NCBI RefSeq assembly: GCF_024166365.1
Contig: NC_064830.1
Location: 94,294,968 to 94,358,967 of the forward strand
DNA from: Elephas maximus indicus
Lineage: Eukaryota; Chordata; Mammalia; Proboscidea; Elephantidae
Direction of reading: 5' to 3'
Length of the DNA stretch: 64,000 nt
Part shown: positions 33,690 through 45,745 of the stretch, piece by piece
Layout of the letters: every line of letters starts with the position of its first letter
Position numbering within the stretch: the stretch's first letter is position 1
Position numbers and translations under genes: made by a program
The notes under the pieces: generated by a model
What the model was told of the DNA's origin: nothing
Databases searched by the model: none
What the model saw: only the letters and a program-made list of their open reading frames with translations

Positions 33690-34290
33690 GACCTACTCTA
33701 ATGCAGATCTACTGCTGTGTAATGAATACTCCAAAACTTAATTGCTTAGAACAACAACCATTTTATAAAATCTCACAATTTTGTGGATCAGAAATTTGGG
33801 CAGGGCTTGGCTAGGTGATTCTTCTGTTCCACGTGACACCAAATAGGGTCACTCGGTGATATTCAGCTGCTGAATGAGTTGGGCTAAACTGCAAGGTCCA
33901 GGATGTCTTCCCTTATGTGTCTGGGACTTTGGTGGGGATGGCTGGATGGCTGGGCTCAGCCAGATCTCTCCCTCCCCAGGTAGTCTCAGGCCTCCCCATG
34001 TGGTGTCTCTAGCCGGGTAGTAAGACTGTTTTCACTGGGTCCTGTTCTCACTGGAGAGGAAGGCCCAGAGCTGGAAAACAAAGATAATCCTTAAAGCTCC
34101 ATTTCCGGGGACTTCGTGCAAAGCCACCCAAGGCACATAGGCAAGAGGTGACAGTCTGAAGCCACATGGACTTGTTGACTCTCCAACAGGGTAGCTTGGA
34201 CTCTAAGAGCAAGTGTTCCAAGAGAAAAAAAGTATAAGCTGCCAATCTCTTAAGTCCGAGGCTCAAAAACTGACAAGGCCTCGCTTTCTG
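33690..34290. repeat. Old LTR-like repeat, left part
   Basis: TACTGCTGTGTAATGAATAC, CTTAGAACAACAACCATTTT and GGATGGCTGGGCTCAGC resemble an old mammalian LTR-class repeat whose right part (CATAGATCTCACCTCTTGAT) resumes at 34480. The family name is not certain. Confidence 0.5.
34028..34190 (+). repeat. Direct duplication A, copy 1
   Basis: It matches 34977-35123 in the same orientation: GTTTTCACTGG, CAAGAGGTGACAGTCTGAAG, CTTGTTGACTCTCCAACA. Confidence 0.8.
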
Positions 34291-34470
34291 GTTCAACATC
34301 TTTGGCAAATGCCTGCTTGTCACTCATGTTTGAACCTGCCATGCTTCTGTGACATACCTATGTGTCCCCACATAACTGTCAGCGTGTGGCTGCAGGGAGG
34401 TAGGTGAAGGAAGAGGGATGGTGACTGATGGTGGGGTGAGGACAAGGTCAGCAGCATCTGAGCCCATGGT
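34290..34470 (+). repeat. Inverted duplication B, left arm
   Basis: The 181-bp arm is the reverse complement of 34760-34940, about 90 percent identical by eye. The spacer is 289 bp. Confidence 0.85.
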
Positions 34471-34759
34471 CAAGTAGTCACAAAGTTCATCCCATTTAAA
34501 GTGGCACATCTCCATTTATATTCAAAGGCAGGGCACATAGATCTCACCTCTTGATGAGAAGAGATCAAAGAATTAATAATGGCCATCTTTAATCTGCCGT
34601 ACTTGCTGAGTCATACTCTTTGGGGTTAGACCGAGGACTTGTGCATGTTGACATGCTCCTAAAGTTGAAGAGCCAGTGTTGTGGTCTTCTCTGTCCTAGT
34701 GAGCTTATGCTCCTCCTCCCTGGGCTGCTCCTTTGCTCAGCATGCTTCATGGCCCAGCC

Positions 34760-34940
34760 ACCATAGGCTCAGATGCTGCTGACCTTGTCCTCACTCCACC
34801 ATCACTCACCATCCCCCTTCCTTCAGCTACCTCCCTGTAGCCACACACAGACTCTTATGTGGGGACACATAGGTATGTCACTGAAGCATGGTAGATTCAA
34901 ACATGAGTGACCAGCAGGCATTTGCCAAAGATATTGTACC
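34760..34940 (-). repeat. Inverted duplication B, right arm
   Basis: ACCATAGGCTCAGATGCTGC to AAGATATTGTACC is the inverted partner of the left arm, including the shared TGTGGGGACACATAGGTATG. Confidence 0.85.
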
Positions 34941-34976
34941 AGGCACAGAGTATATATTTAATTATTGCTTCATTTT

Positions 34977-35123
34977 GTTTTCACTGGAAAGAAAAATGCA
35001 GAAATGGAAGACAAAGATAGCCCTTGAAGTTCAACTCCAGGGGACTTCATGTAGAGCCATCCAGGGCTCATAGACAAGAGATGACAGTCTGAAGCCACAT
35101 AGGCTTGTTGACGCTCCAACAAG
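34977..35123 (+). repeat. Direct duplication A, copy 2
   Basis: Same order as copy 1, with a 950-bp offset. It has TAGACAAGAGATGACAGTCT where copy 1 has TAGGCAAGAGGTGACAGTCT. Confidence 0.8.
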
Positions 35124-35269
35124 CAAAACTGAGTGAGTAGCCAGTGCATTCCTGGCAGGCTGTGGGCCTGGGAACTCTGAAGGCCCTGCCACTGCCCTCT
35201 CTAGGCAAGTGAGATGGGGGATAGGTCAAGATACCTAAAAGTCTTCCATGACTGGCTGGACTTAGACCT

Positions 35270-35830
35270 TGTTATGGGTTAAACTGTGTCCCCCCAAAAG
35301 ATATGTTGAAATCTTAACATCCAGTACCTGTAAATATGACATTGTTTGCAAATACAGTCTTTGAAGATGTTATCAGTTAACGTGAGGTCATGTTGGAACG
35401 GGGTGGGTGACCCATCTGAGTGGTGTCCTTAGGAAAGGAGGAGGAGAGACACACAGGAAAGATCACCACGGGAAGACAGTGGCAAAAAGAAAATATCTGT
35501 TGCCATTGGGTTGATTCCAGCTTATAGTGACCCTATAGTTCAGGGTAGAACTGCCCCATAAGGTTTCCAAGAAGCGGCTGGTGGATTTGAAGAGCCAATC
35601 CCTCTTTTTAGTTAGCAGCCAAGCTCTTAACCACTCCACCACCAGGGCTCTGAAGACAGAGGCAGAAATGGGAATTATACCGCCATAGCCAAGGAATTCC
35701 TGGGGCTATCAGAAACTGGGAAAGACAGGAAAGGATCTCCCCCTAGAACCCGCAGAGAAAGGATGCCTTGCCAAACCTTGAATCTGGACTCTTAGCCTTA
35801 AGCCACCTAGTTTGGAGGCAGCCCCAAGAC
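35270..35830 (+). repeat. MLT1-type LTR interrupted by AfroSINE
   Basis: TGTTATGGGTTAAACTGTGT to TTAAGCCACCTAGTTTGG, with a SINE at 35484-35651. The AATAAATTTCTG part is lost. Confidence 0.78.
35484..35651 (-). repeat. AfroSINE nested in LTR
   Basis: Antisense tail GTTGCCATTGGGTTGATTCC, head CTTAACCACTCCACCACCAG. GAAGACAG(T/A)GGC flanks it at 35472-35483 and 35652-35663. Confidence 0.85.
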
Positions 35831-35934
35831 CCTCAAACAGGCCCTCAGGAGGCTACTTGAACAATCTGGGTGGTGTCCCTGGAGGGACAATTTTGAATTG
35901 GGCTCCAAAGGGTGGGTAGGTTGTGGCTAACTCA

Positions 35935-36080
35935 GTGGGAGGAGTGGGGTCTGCCGTCAGACCCAGGTCTTAAGCTCAGATTTGCTGTTTACTTGCCATG
36001 CGGACTTGGGAATGTGATTTAAGCCTCCCTGGGCCTCAGTTTCCTCATCTGTAAATAGGACTAAGAATGCCTGTCTCTGA
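35935..36080 (+). repeat. MIR
   Basis: TTGCTGTTTACTTGCCATGC and GGCCTCAGTTTCCTCATCTG. Confidence 0.8.
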
Positions 36081-37029
36081 GGGCCCTTTTTCTAAGCACT
36101 ATAGATCTCATGGGCATAGCCTGGAGAGAACTGGAGATGCAGGTGAAAGGCCAGTGAGGCTCTGGTGACTTTTATCTGGAGAAGGACAAAACCTGAGCCT
36201 TCCGGCCCCTGCTGGCTTCTTCCGGTCTTGATACCGTAATTGTTCACTTTTTGCCCCGGCCAACCTATCAGCATTTCCGCTGTTATTGTCTTCTCCTCTC
36301 TGTCCTTTCTCCCCTCCCTGTCTCCCTGGCATCACTGCAGTGGCCAGCACTGTGCCAGGTGCAGACGTGCTCAGGACAGCTGTGGACTGCACTTCCTCTC
36401 GCTCTCTGTGCCTCTCTGCCCAGCCCACCCCAGGGCCCTCCATCTCCATTTCCACCCCGCCTCCCTGCACATCACTCCCCCTCTGCAGCTGGGAAATTGA
36501 GGAGTCCCTTGTGGCAGGTGGGCAGGGCTGACCTTGAAGCAGATCTTTAATAAAAAATGAGCAGAAGTGGTAGCCTCTCCGTCTGCCTTCCCTGCTCTCC
36601 CTTCTCCTGGCCAGCCTCCCACTTCCATCTTCTCTGCTTGTAAATCCATTGTAAGGAGACATTGCCCTGGGTAAACACTGCACTCTTCAGGGTCCTTGTG
36701 AAGGTGCCAACCCCTGGGCTGTGGGGGTGTGAGGGGGGGATGCTTTGTTGGTGTCAAACAGTTGGGGTAGGAGGGGAGGGGGCTACACTCTGAGGCTCTG
36801 GGCCTACCTGCTTTATACAGGAGCTGGCCCTCTATCTGTGCCAGTGATTCAGCCCCACCCCCAGCCTGAGACCATCCTGGGTTTGGGTGGAGGAAGGCTA
36901 TCATCTGTAGCCTAGGCCTCCCCCACTGTGAGGAGTTGGAAGCAAGTCTCCTGCAGACCCAGGACCAGTCTGGGCCCAGGACTGAGTGGTCTCTATCCAC
37001 CTTTGAGGACTCCTGCATCCTGGTGGTCA
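36081..37029. other. Intergenic, unclassified
   Basis: C/T-rich unique-looking text. The 191- and 219-codon minus frames here show no domain I recognise. Confidence 0.4.
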
Positions 37030-37220
37030 TACTTCATCCTCACGACTTCTAATTCTCACAGTGAACCTGCGAGGATCATTGCTCCATCTTACAGATGGGG
37101 ACATTGAGGATCAGAGAGGTTTACAGCTTGCCCTCAGTCACCCAGTTTGTAAAAGACCTGGGCAATGACTTGAGCCAGGATCTGTCTGACCTAAAGTCAA
37201 GCATGTCCTCCAACCACTGG
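37030..37220 (+). repeat. MIR-class element
   Basis: CTCCATCTTACAGATGGGGA and CCTCAGTCACCCAGTTTGTA. Confidence 0.65.
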
Positions 37221-37739
37221 CCTTAGAGTTGTGTACGGTCTTCTCTTGTCTCCCTGGGTCTGGGAGAGACACAGCCCTGCTCATCCTTGAGGCTGGAATC
37301 CACGCTGGCCTTCAAATATGAGCCCTGTTGAATGGACAGAACTCCCAGGACCAGGTCACCCTTTGCTTGGGTCCTCAGTGGGTTCCCCTCTTCCCCTGAA
37401 ACTCTAGGGATCCCAGGGCCCTGAGTGGTCCACATGGTGGGTTTGTGGCCTTGGTTGGCCCAGATCCTCTGCCTAAGTCCTTAGATCTCGACTGGTGCTC
37501 AAGAAATAAGTGTGGGAAAAGAGAATGAATGAATAAGTTAGCGAGTTAACCTGTAAATGAATGAATGGATGAGAATTCACTCAGATGAAGAAGTGAATGA
37601 GGCACTGAGTCAGTGAACTCTGCCTGCCAGTCAAGGCAGAGCCTGGAACAAAGACATTGTGTTTTTCGTGGCCGTTCCCTACTCATGGGGCCCATCGTGA
37701 TAGAGGTGTCCAAAAACTGTTCATGAGTGGAGCGTGGTC

Positions 37740-38075
37740 CTGGAATGAGAATGCCTAGCCAGGGGTGACACCTCCCAGCCCCCTGTGTATGTAGATGGGA
37801 CCCTGTGACTAATTCTCACCGATAGAATGTAGGCAGAAAGGACATTTTTCTGGAGAGGCACTTAAGAAGCAGGTGTGCCCTCTCTACCTTTCTTCCCTCA
37901 TCTGCCGCCAGGAAGGCCAGAAAATGGAAGGAGCCTGGGTACCTAAATTCTCCCATAGAGGAGAGCTATCTGCCAACCAGAAACATCGCATGGGACTGTG
38001 CCAATAATGTGAAATCGTAAGTAGCAGTAAGTCACTTATTATTTATTTGTTATAGCAGTGTTATCCTAACTCATA
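37740..38075 (+). repeat. Old LTR-like repeat
   Basis: TGTGACTAATTCTCACCGAT and CAGTGTTATCCTAACTCATA resemble MaLR-type ends. The assignment is tentative. Confidence 0.45.
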
Positions 38076-38956
38076 CATCCACAGAAGCTAGTTCTTTGTC
38101 TTCCAGCTATGTCCAGGCAGGGCACACAATAGGCTGGAGCCAAGGGACTCAGGCCAGCAACCACTCAGGTAGGGGCTGTGGAGACCCTCTCTGGTCAGAG
38201 ACAGGTACCTCTCATGGCCCTTTCCTCATGGGTCAAGATTCAGGGAAGAGATAATATTGCTCCTGGGTTGGGGAAGGACTCAAGTGTTGGGGTTAAGAAT
38301 TCATCTGTGGTGTTAGAAGTCAAGGTCAGGGTTATCCTTGGGTGGTAGTGACTAGAAGGGGAACGAGGGGGCTGAAATGTTGGGTGCTGGTTCCATGACT
38401 ATGTTCAACTTATGAAAACTCATCGAGCTGTATGTGTACAATCTGTATACTTTATGTATGTATATTGGACTTCAATCATGTTTTTAAAATGCCTGGGAGA
38501 GGGAGAGAAAATGGGTAGGAGAAGATAGGATGGAAACAAGGGGAGAATGTGGGGCAGAAAGGACAAAGAAGGGGTGAGGGTGGGGCAGAGGGCAGAAGGC
38601 AGCCTTGCCCCTGCCCCTTCCCCATTGCAGTGGCCTGGGGCACACACCTCCCCTTTCCTTGGCAGGTCACCATAGGCTACAACCTGTTGCCAAGGATCTC
38701 TTTATTCCACGCCAGGCACCCATTGTGCACCAGGCCCAGGAAGCATCTGTTGGACAGCTACCCTAGCCCAGGGACCCTCACTTCAAGGGTGTGTGGTGAT
38801 CTCTCCTTGAAGGCCTAGAGCACCACAGCTGGGTCCACATGTTCCTACCTGGGGATAGTGCAGGCAGCAGAGATGGCAGCTGAGGCTGCCTTGGAGGATG
38901 TGATCCAGTTTCACCTCTAGAATCCATCTGCCAACAGAATAAATTCCAGTCACCTG

Positions 38957-39363
38957 CACACAGACACACACAAAGCATACCTCACACGCACACCGCATAC
39001 ACAAACCCCATATGCTGCATACACGCACCCCGTATACATACACCCCATACACGTGCCCCATATGTGCTTTATATATATACCCACACCCCAGACACGTACC
39101 CCATATACGAGCCCATGGCCATGTCCCATACAAACACTCCATACACATGACGCATATACGTATGTCCCATACATGTTTCATATACCTGCCACATACACAC
39201 ACCACACACACATGCCACTTACACACATCCCATACACACATTGCTGAATCATCTGTGCACGCACATCCAAGTACAGTCACACAGCTCACGTACACAGCAC
39301 ACACACATGCATAAACATGGGCACACACACATGAGCATACATGCCCAAATATGCACCCGACAC
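38957..39363 (+). repeat. Degenerate CA-rich / CATACACCCC tandem region
   Basis: About 400 bases of imperfect CATACACACCCCATACACG-like text with (CA)n runs. The complement is open in frame only because of its composition. Confidence 0.85.
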
Positions 39364-40189
39364 CTCAGACCCTGGGACAGGGATGGCAGGAGAGGGCGTG
39401 CCTGTGGGGGGAGCAAACCTGCTCTGACCCAGAGCCCCAGGCACACTGAGGCAGAAGCCCATTCACTGAGGGCCCTCTCTCTTCGGTGAGGCCTTCCCTG
39501 ACAGTCCAGTGACCCAAGAGGAGGCCTCCCTGAGCTGCAGAGATCCCCTCTCCTGTGGGAATAAACAGCGCCTGTCCTCGTGGTGTGTATAGGGTGCAGG
39601 GATCTGCTGGAGCCCCAGGAACTGGGTGAGCTGAGGGCAGGGCTGGGAGGCAGAGGCTGGTGTCAGCGCTGGGCAGCTCCAGGTCCTTGGACTAGACCCT
39701 GGGTCTGGTCTGAGGGCAGATGGCTTGGGACAGGCTGCTAGGGTGGAACAGAGAGAGCATGGGATACCTGGGCTAGGCCTGCACGAGCATGTGTGTACAC
39801 ATGGCACCTGCTATAAATATGATGTGTCAAATTGCATGTGCCCCAAAAGCCTCCTGATGCCCTGACACAGCAGGGCCCCTTCTTCCACTACTCTCCCAGA
39901 GGCCCCAGAGGCTGAATTTGCTCCCAAACCAGAAGCCAGGGCAGACAAAGCCCTGCTGGCCCAGCCTTGCCTGTTGGCTCTGCCTGTGCTGGCCCCACAG
40001 ATCCCTGTGTGGGAGGTCCAATCCTTGGTGGCCTGCTGCCCTCCCCTCCCTGGCCAGCTGTGCCTTCTTCCCAGAATCCCCTACTCTCAGACCTAGAATT
40101 CTCTCCCTGAGCTCCAGGAGGGCCTTGATCTCCACGTAAGGAAAATCACAAGGGCAGGCACCATTTATGAAATGCCTTCTATGTGTTGT

Positions 40190-40311
40190 GTGGAGCCGTG
40201 GTGGCGAAGTGGTTAAGGGCTTGGCTGCTAACCAGAAGACTGGCAGTTCGAATCCACCAGCTGCTCCTTGGAAGCCCTGTGAGGCAGTTCTACTCTGGCC
40301 TATAGGGTCGA
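40190..40311 (+). repeat. 3'-truncated AfroSINE
   Basis: GAGCCGTGGTGGCGAAGTGG to CTCTGGCCTATAGGGTCG, then it breaks off into MIR-class text (40320-40430). Confidence 0.85.
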
Positions 40312-41101
40312 TAGTTCATATATTTAATCCTCTCAGCAAGCCTGTGAGCGGGCAGTATCATCCCCATTTTACTGGGGCTCAGAGAATTCAGGTAATTTGC
40401 TCAAGGCTGCATAGCAAGAGAGTGGTGGGGCGGGGCGGGGTGGGGCGGTGGGGTCTGGAGCCAGGTGACCTCTCACTGGGCTTGAGTTGCCTCATCTTTC
40501 AGGACGTCTTTCTGGACTACCCCAGCTCCATCTGGACTCTTCTGGAAGGTTTTGTTGCACTAGGAAACTTAAAGTCAAATTTATACTGTAGCACAGTGTC
40601 ACAGCGGCATCAGCAATTCATGTTCAAGCTCCATGTTTTTGCTACACGGAGTATCTCCTGTGCTGCTATTTCCTTTAACTCTTTCTTTGTATCTGCTCAT
40701 ATCTGTACTGGTTCTAAGCAGTGCTGTTCAGAACAGGACACAGTGGGCTTGGTGTGCTGGCTGCTAACATGTCTGACAAACATTATAATCGATGTGCTGA
40801 AATCGGGTTGACACCCCTGGGGGAGGCTTGGCCTGGCCCCCGGGACCCTGGCCTCGGCCTCTACCTAGTGCCAGGGCTCTCCAGCATGCTGTGGGTGTAC
40901 CCCCTGCCCCAGTCTCCTCCTGTGGCCTCTCCCATAGCTGCTGGGATGGTCCCAGTCCTTCCAAGAACCTGGTTTCAACCCTGCTCCCTTCCCTAATGGG
41001 AAGCGCCCTGGGGCGAGGCCTGCTCAGGTCTCAGGGGGGATTCAGGTCCCACCCGCTCATTATTTGCTGGGGGACCTCTGGCAGGTCCTCTTCGACTCTG
41101 C

Positions 41102-41490
41102 TGTTGTTGTTAGTTGCCACTGAGTTGGCTCCAACTCATGGTGACCCCGTGCACAACAGAACAAAACGTTGCCTGGTCCTGTGCCGTCTTCACCATCTTT
41201 GCTATGCTCGAGTCCATTGTTGTGGTCACTGTATATTTTGAGTGTCTTCGAACCTAGGGGGCTCACCTTCTAACACCATATTGAATAATATTCTGTGTGG
41301 TCCATAAGGTTTTCATTGGCTAGTTTTCAGAAATATGTTGCCAGGCCTTTCTTCCTAGTCTATCTTAATCTAGAGGCTCTGCTGAAATCTGTCCACCACA
41401 GGTGATTTTGCTGGCCTTTGAAATACTGGTGGCATAGCTTCCAGCATCACAGCAACATCCAAGCCGTGACAGTTCGATAAACTGATAGAA
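41102..41490 (-). mobile_element. Internally deleted RTE derivative
   Basis: The left part is the antisense RTE tail (AGTTGCCACTGAGTTGGCTC, AACAAAACGTTGCCTGG). The right part, read on the minus strand, is the RTE 5' end (GTTGCTGTGATGCTGGAAGC). The open frame between them is absent. It is a short non-autonomous form. Confidence 0.75.
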
Positions 41491-42039
41491 GAATGGTGGA
41501 CTCTGAGTTTTTGCTAATTGTCCTCATCTCATGCACGTGCCCTGCAGGTGCCTGGCATAGAGTAGGCATCTCATAAAACAGCTGATGGTGCACTGGGCTT
41601 TATGGCCCCCTTTGCTTTCCCATCTATGACACGGGTCTGAGGCCCCTGGGGCAGGGCTGTGAGATGGCAGATGCAGGGCTCTGGTCAAGGACAAGAGCTC
41701 TGAGATGAAAACACAGGCTTTCTAACATGTGCACTGGATGGGCAGTAGCCAGGGCTTCAGGGGGCACACAGGCACCCTGCTTTCCTGAGCCGGCTTCCTT
41801 TCCTCGGGCCCCAGATCACCCCAGGTACATCAGGCATGGAGTGAGCGACTGCATTCAAAGGCCCACAGTGCTCACAATGCCCTGACCCAACACCCACGCC
41901 CAAGCACACATGCACACACATGTACACCCCAGAATCACCCCCTAGCCAGTGAGAAGAGCATTTCCAATCCCCCTACCCTGGCCCCAACCAGGCCCCCCTT
42001 CCCTGTTGGAGGGAAGTTAACCTAATTACAGGCCTGCGT

Positions 42040-42130
42040 TAGCCTAGCAGTCTGCCTAGCACGAGGCTTGCCGCCTGGCTGGGAGAATATTTAAACCAGC
42101 AGGAGCCTGAGAGGGAGAGAGCAGGGTGGA
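42040..42130. promoter_or_regulatory. Candidate conserved element with TATA-like core
   Basis: TTAGCCTAGCAGTCTGCC and GGGAGAATATTTAAACCAGC are unique-looking, with a TATTTAAA core. No transcript evidence is available from sequence. Confidence 0.25.
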
Positions 42131-42754
42131 GAGGAGTTATTTTTAGGCAGTGAAGTAGATTTTGCAGTGGAGCTGGCGGGTGCAGGAGGAGGGGGCTTCG
42201 GAGAATGATAGGGGCTCGGGTCAGGTGGACAGGCAGCCTGGGTGCGGCTTCTCCTAAGAGGGACCAGGTCAGCAGAGTGGTCTCCCAGGAAGGCGGGGAG
42301 GACCCAAGAGGGGAGCAGGAAAGAGGGACTTGCCACGGGTTCCTACCAGAGCTGTCCCCACTGGCTCTGAAATGTATTCCCTAGCTCTGTGGAGGTCTGA
42401 CACACACCCCCAACACCACAGACAGACAGACAGACACACATATACATTTATGCAGGGTGGGAGCCAGAAACAGGGAAGAGCTTTTCTGTCAAGGGTCTGA
42501 GAGCAGCTGAGCAAGGGCTGTATAGAGTGCCACCCAGCAGGGGACGCAGCATGAACACACCCCTCACCCTACCCCATCCCAGGAGGCCAAGTCCAGGGAT
42601 CATAAGCACATGAGACATAGAGTACCATGAACCAGGGACCCAGGAAATCCACAGATTCTGGTTTCAAGAGGCAGAACCAAGCCCCATGCAGGGTGGGCCC
42701 ACCCAGTGTAGGGCTGCTGCTGGGGAGACACAGCCCTGCCCTCCCCGAAGCTGC

Positions 42755-42940
42755 ACGGTTCCATGCTTGAGGGTGAAAGCTCTGGAGCCAGGCTGCCTAG
42801 GTTCAAATCCCAGCCCCCCTTCCCTGCTTTGTGACCTTGGGTAAATCACTAAACCTCTCTGGGCTTGAGTTCTCTCCACTGTAAAAAGGACATGCTAATT
42901 GTACCCACCTCCCAGGGTTGTGATGAGGATTAAAGGGACT
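42755..42940 (+). repeat. MIR
   Basis: A near-complete MIR: CAGGCTGCCTAGGTTCAAAT, TGTGACCTTGGGTAAATCAC, GGTTGTGATGAGGATTAAAG. Confidence 0.88.
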
Positions 42941-42943
42941 GTG

Positions 42944-43469
42944 GTTGTTAGGTGCTATCAAGTTGATTGCAACTCACAGCGATTCTATGTATAACAGAAC
43001 GAAACGTTGCCTGGTGCTGTACCATCCTCAAAGTCCTGGCTATGTTTGAGCCCATTGTTGCAGCCACTGTGTCAATCCACCTCGTTGAGGGTCTTCCTCT
43101 TTTTCCCTGACCCTCTACCAAGCTTTGTGTCCTTCTCCAGGGATTGAAGCACTTACTGATGAAGATCAAAGACTATAGCCTTCAGTATGGATTGCAGCTC
43201 AACATAAAGAAAACAAAAATCCTCACAATTGGACCAATAAACAACATTATGAAAAACGGAGAAAATATTGAAGTTGTCAAGGATTTCATTTTACTTGGAT
43301 CTACAATCAATGTCCATGGAAGGAACAGTCAAGAAATCAACTGATACATTGCATTGGGCAAATCTTCTGCAAAAGACCTCTTTAAAGTGTTCAAAAGAAC
43401 TTAATTTACCTTGAGGACTAAACTACGCCTGACCCAAGCCATGGTGTTTTCAATCGCCTCACATGCATG
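42944..43469 (-). mobile_element. 5'-inverted RTE fragment
   Basis: 42944-43143 is RTE 3' end in antisense. 43144-43469 is an upstream RTE segment in sense (CACTTACTGATGAAGATCAA, GATTTCATTTTACTTGGATC). The join and the missing middle fit twin priming. Confidence 0.82.
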
Positions 43470-43494
43470 GACAGGCATGGGCATCTCTGGGGAA

Positions 43495-43890
43495 AGTCTT
43501 AGTTACCTAGTGCTGCTATAACAGAAATACCGCAAGTGGGTGGCTTCAATAAACAGAAATTAATTTTCTCACAGTGTAAGAAGCCGGAAGTCCGAATCCA
43601 GGGTGCTGGCTCTAGGGGAAGGCTTTTCTTCTCTGTCTGCTTGGAGGAAGGTTCTTGTTTCTTTTGAGCTTCTGTTCCTGGTGGATCTTTATGTGGCTTG
43701 GCATCTCTTTCCCCCTTCTCTGCTCTGTTCACTCGTTTAATCTCTTTTATATCTCAAGAGATTGACCTACACTAATCCTGCCTCATTACCATAACAAAGA
43801 AAACCCATTCCCAAATGGGATTATAACCATAGGCATAGAGGTTAGGATTTACAGCACATATTTTTGGGGGACACAGTTTAGCCCATAACA
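43495..43890 (-). repeat. MaLR LTR
   Basis: On the minus strand it starts TGTTATGGGCTAAACTGTGT and ends with TAGGTAACTAAGAC, the same family as 8127-8701. Confidence 0.8.
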
Positions 43891-44944
43891 TTCCACCCTT
43901 TGGCCCCCCAAAATTCTTGTCCTTGCCACATGGAAAACACTTCATTCCAGAAGTCTTCAGTCCAGTCCAAGTATAAATCTCGTCTTCTGAATCATCTAAA
44001 TCCAATATGGGTGAGACTTTAGGCATATTCCATCCTGGGGTAAAATTCCTCTTCATCTGTGAAATCTAGATTACAAATTATCTGTTTCCAGAATACAATG
44101 GTGAAACAGGCATAAGGTAGACATTTCCATTGCAAATGGGAGAAATTGGAGGGAAAGAAGGGATAACAGGCATCCAGCAAGTCCAAAACCCAGCAGAACA
44201 ATTTACATGAGCTCTCAAGGCTTGAAAATAATCCTCTGTTCTCTGAGATCACCTGGGCAATAGCCCTGCCCTCTACACTCTGGGTATTGGCCACACTTTC
44301 TGGATTCTGGGTGGAGGCCCCTTGGCCCTGGGCTTCAGTTGTGTCTCCCAGGCCCTCTAGGATGACAACTCTGCTCCCCGAGCTTTGGGTAGCCCCATTC
44401 TCCTAGTCCATCTGAGTGGCAACGCCACCTCCTCAGCCCCGGCAGGCCCTGTTCTTCCGCCCCTTGCGCATGGGAGACCTGCTCTGTCAGCTTTGGGTGA
44501 CGGCCCCATTCCCCTGGCACTCCAAAATGGCAGACCCACACTCTGGAACTAAGTTGGTAAAGATTTGACTCTTTGAAATTGCAAAAACAGTGTGGGGGCA
44601 GTGTTTGACCTCCTCTAACTTCCAAGGGGGAAGGAGAATCAAGATGGACAGCCCAAGGCTGATTCCTATGAGGCAGAGGTCAGACATGCCTCCTCCCTCT
44701 GCCATCTTTACCAATTCTGACACCAACTGTCCCTCCCATGGCACTCTCTGCTTCTCTGCTGGGTTCAATAATTCATTGCAGTGGCCACACAGAACTCATA
44801 GACAATACTCACAATTATGGGCTTTATTAGGCACGTAACAGGTTACAATTCAGGCTTTGGAACACTCAAGAAACAGTTCTTCCATCAGGACAGCCTCTTT
44901 TCAGCTGCACTTGCAGACATGCCTCTCTTTGGCCCTAGGCCTCT
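43891..44944 (-). mobile_element. MaLR internal region, non-coding relic
   Basis: TTCCACCCTTTGGCCCCCCA next to the LTR and TTGCAAATGGGAGAAATTGG parallel the internal part of primate THE1-type MaLRs, old retrovirus-like elements. No intact frame is seen. Confidence 0.65.
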
Positions 44945-45353
44945 GCCTTAGTTATCTAATGCTACTATAACAGAAATACCACAAATAGGTAGCTTTAAAA
45001 AACAAATTCATTTTCTCACAGTTTAAGAGGCTAGAAGTTGGAATTCATGGTGGTGGCTCTAGGGGAAGGCTTTTTCTCTCTGTTGGCTCTGGAAGAAGGT
45101 CCTTGTTTCTTTTGAGCTTTTGCTCCTGGACAGTCTTCATGTGGTTTGGCATCTCTCTTTCCCCAATCTCTGCAGTGTTCACTTGTTAATCCCTTTTATA
45201 TGTCAAAAGAGATCGACTCAAGATACACCCTACACTAATCCTGCTTTACTAACATGACAAAAAAACTCATTCCCTAATGGGATTATAACCACAGGCATAG
45301 AGGTTAGGATTTACAACACATATTTTGGGGGGGACACAATTCAACTCATAACA
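44945..45353 (-). repeat. MaLR LTR, second copy
   Basis: CTTAGTTATCTAATGCTACT to TTCAACTCATAACA mirrors the LTR at 43495. Together the two bracket the internal region. Confidence 0.8.
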
Positions 45354-45745
45354 GGAGGCTTGAAGTCTGAATTCAGGGTGCGGCTCTAAGGGAAGACTTT
45401 CTCTCTGTTGATTCCAGGGGAAGATCCTTGTCTCTTTTCAACTTCTGTTTCTTGGTTCTTTGGAGATCTCATGTGGCGTGGCATCTATCTTCCCCAACTT
45501 CACTTGTTTGCTTCATCTGCTCTTTTCTATCTCAAAACATACTGACTTAAAACACATCTACACTAATAAAACCTCATTAACACAACAAATAAAATCCTTT
45601 CCCAAATGGGATTATAATCACTCTTAAAAAAAAAACAAACCCAAATACCAAACCTGTTGTCGTCAAGGGCATTCTAACTCGTATAACCACTATAGGGGTT
45701 AAGATTTACAAAGTATATTTCAGGGGACACAATTCAATCCATAAC
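45354..45745 (-). repeat. Third, partial MaLR LTR with a SINE piece
   Basis: It begins within the LTR (GGAGGCTTGAAGTCTGAATT), so about 75 bases are missing at that end. An A-rich AfroSINE fragment sits at 45627-45688. Confidence 0.7.

Noticed and set aside
36108..37030. 191- and 219-codon minus frames
   Set aside because: No domain, no splice or promoter signals, and they overlap each other in different frames.
43772..44625. Minus frames in the MaLR internal region as a viral gene
   Set aside because: They are short and broken. MaLR internal regions are non-coding relics.
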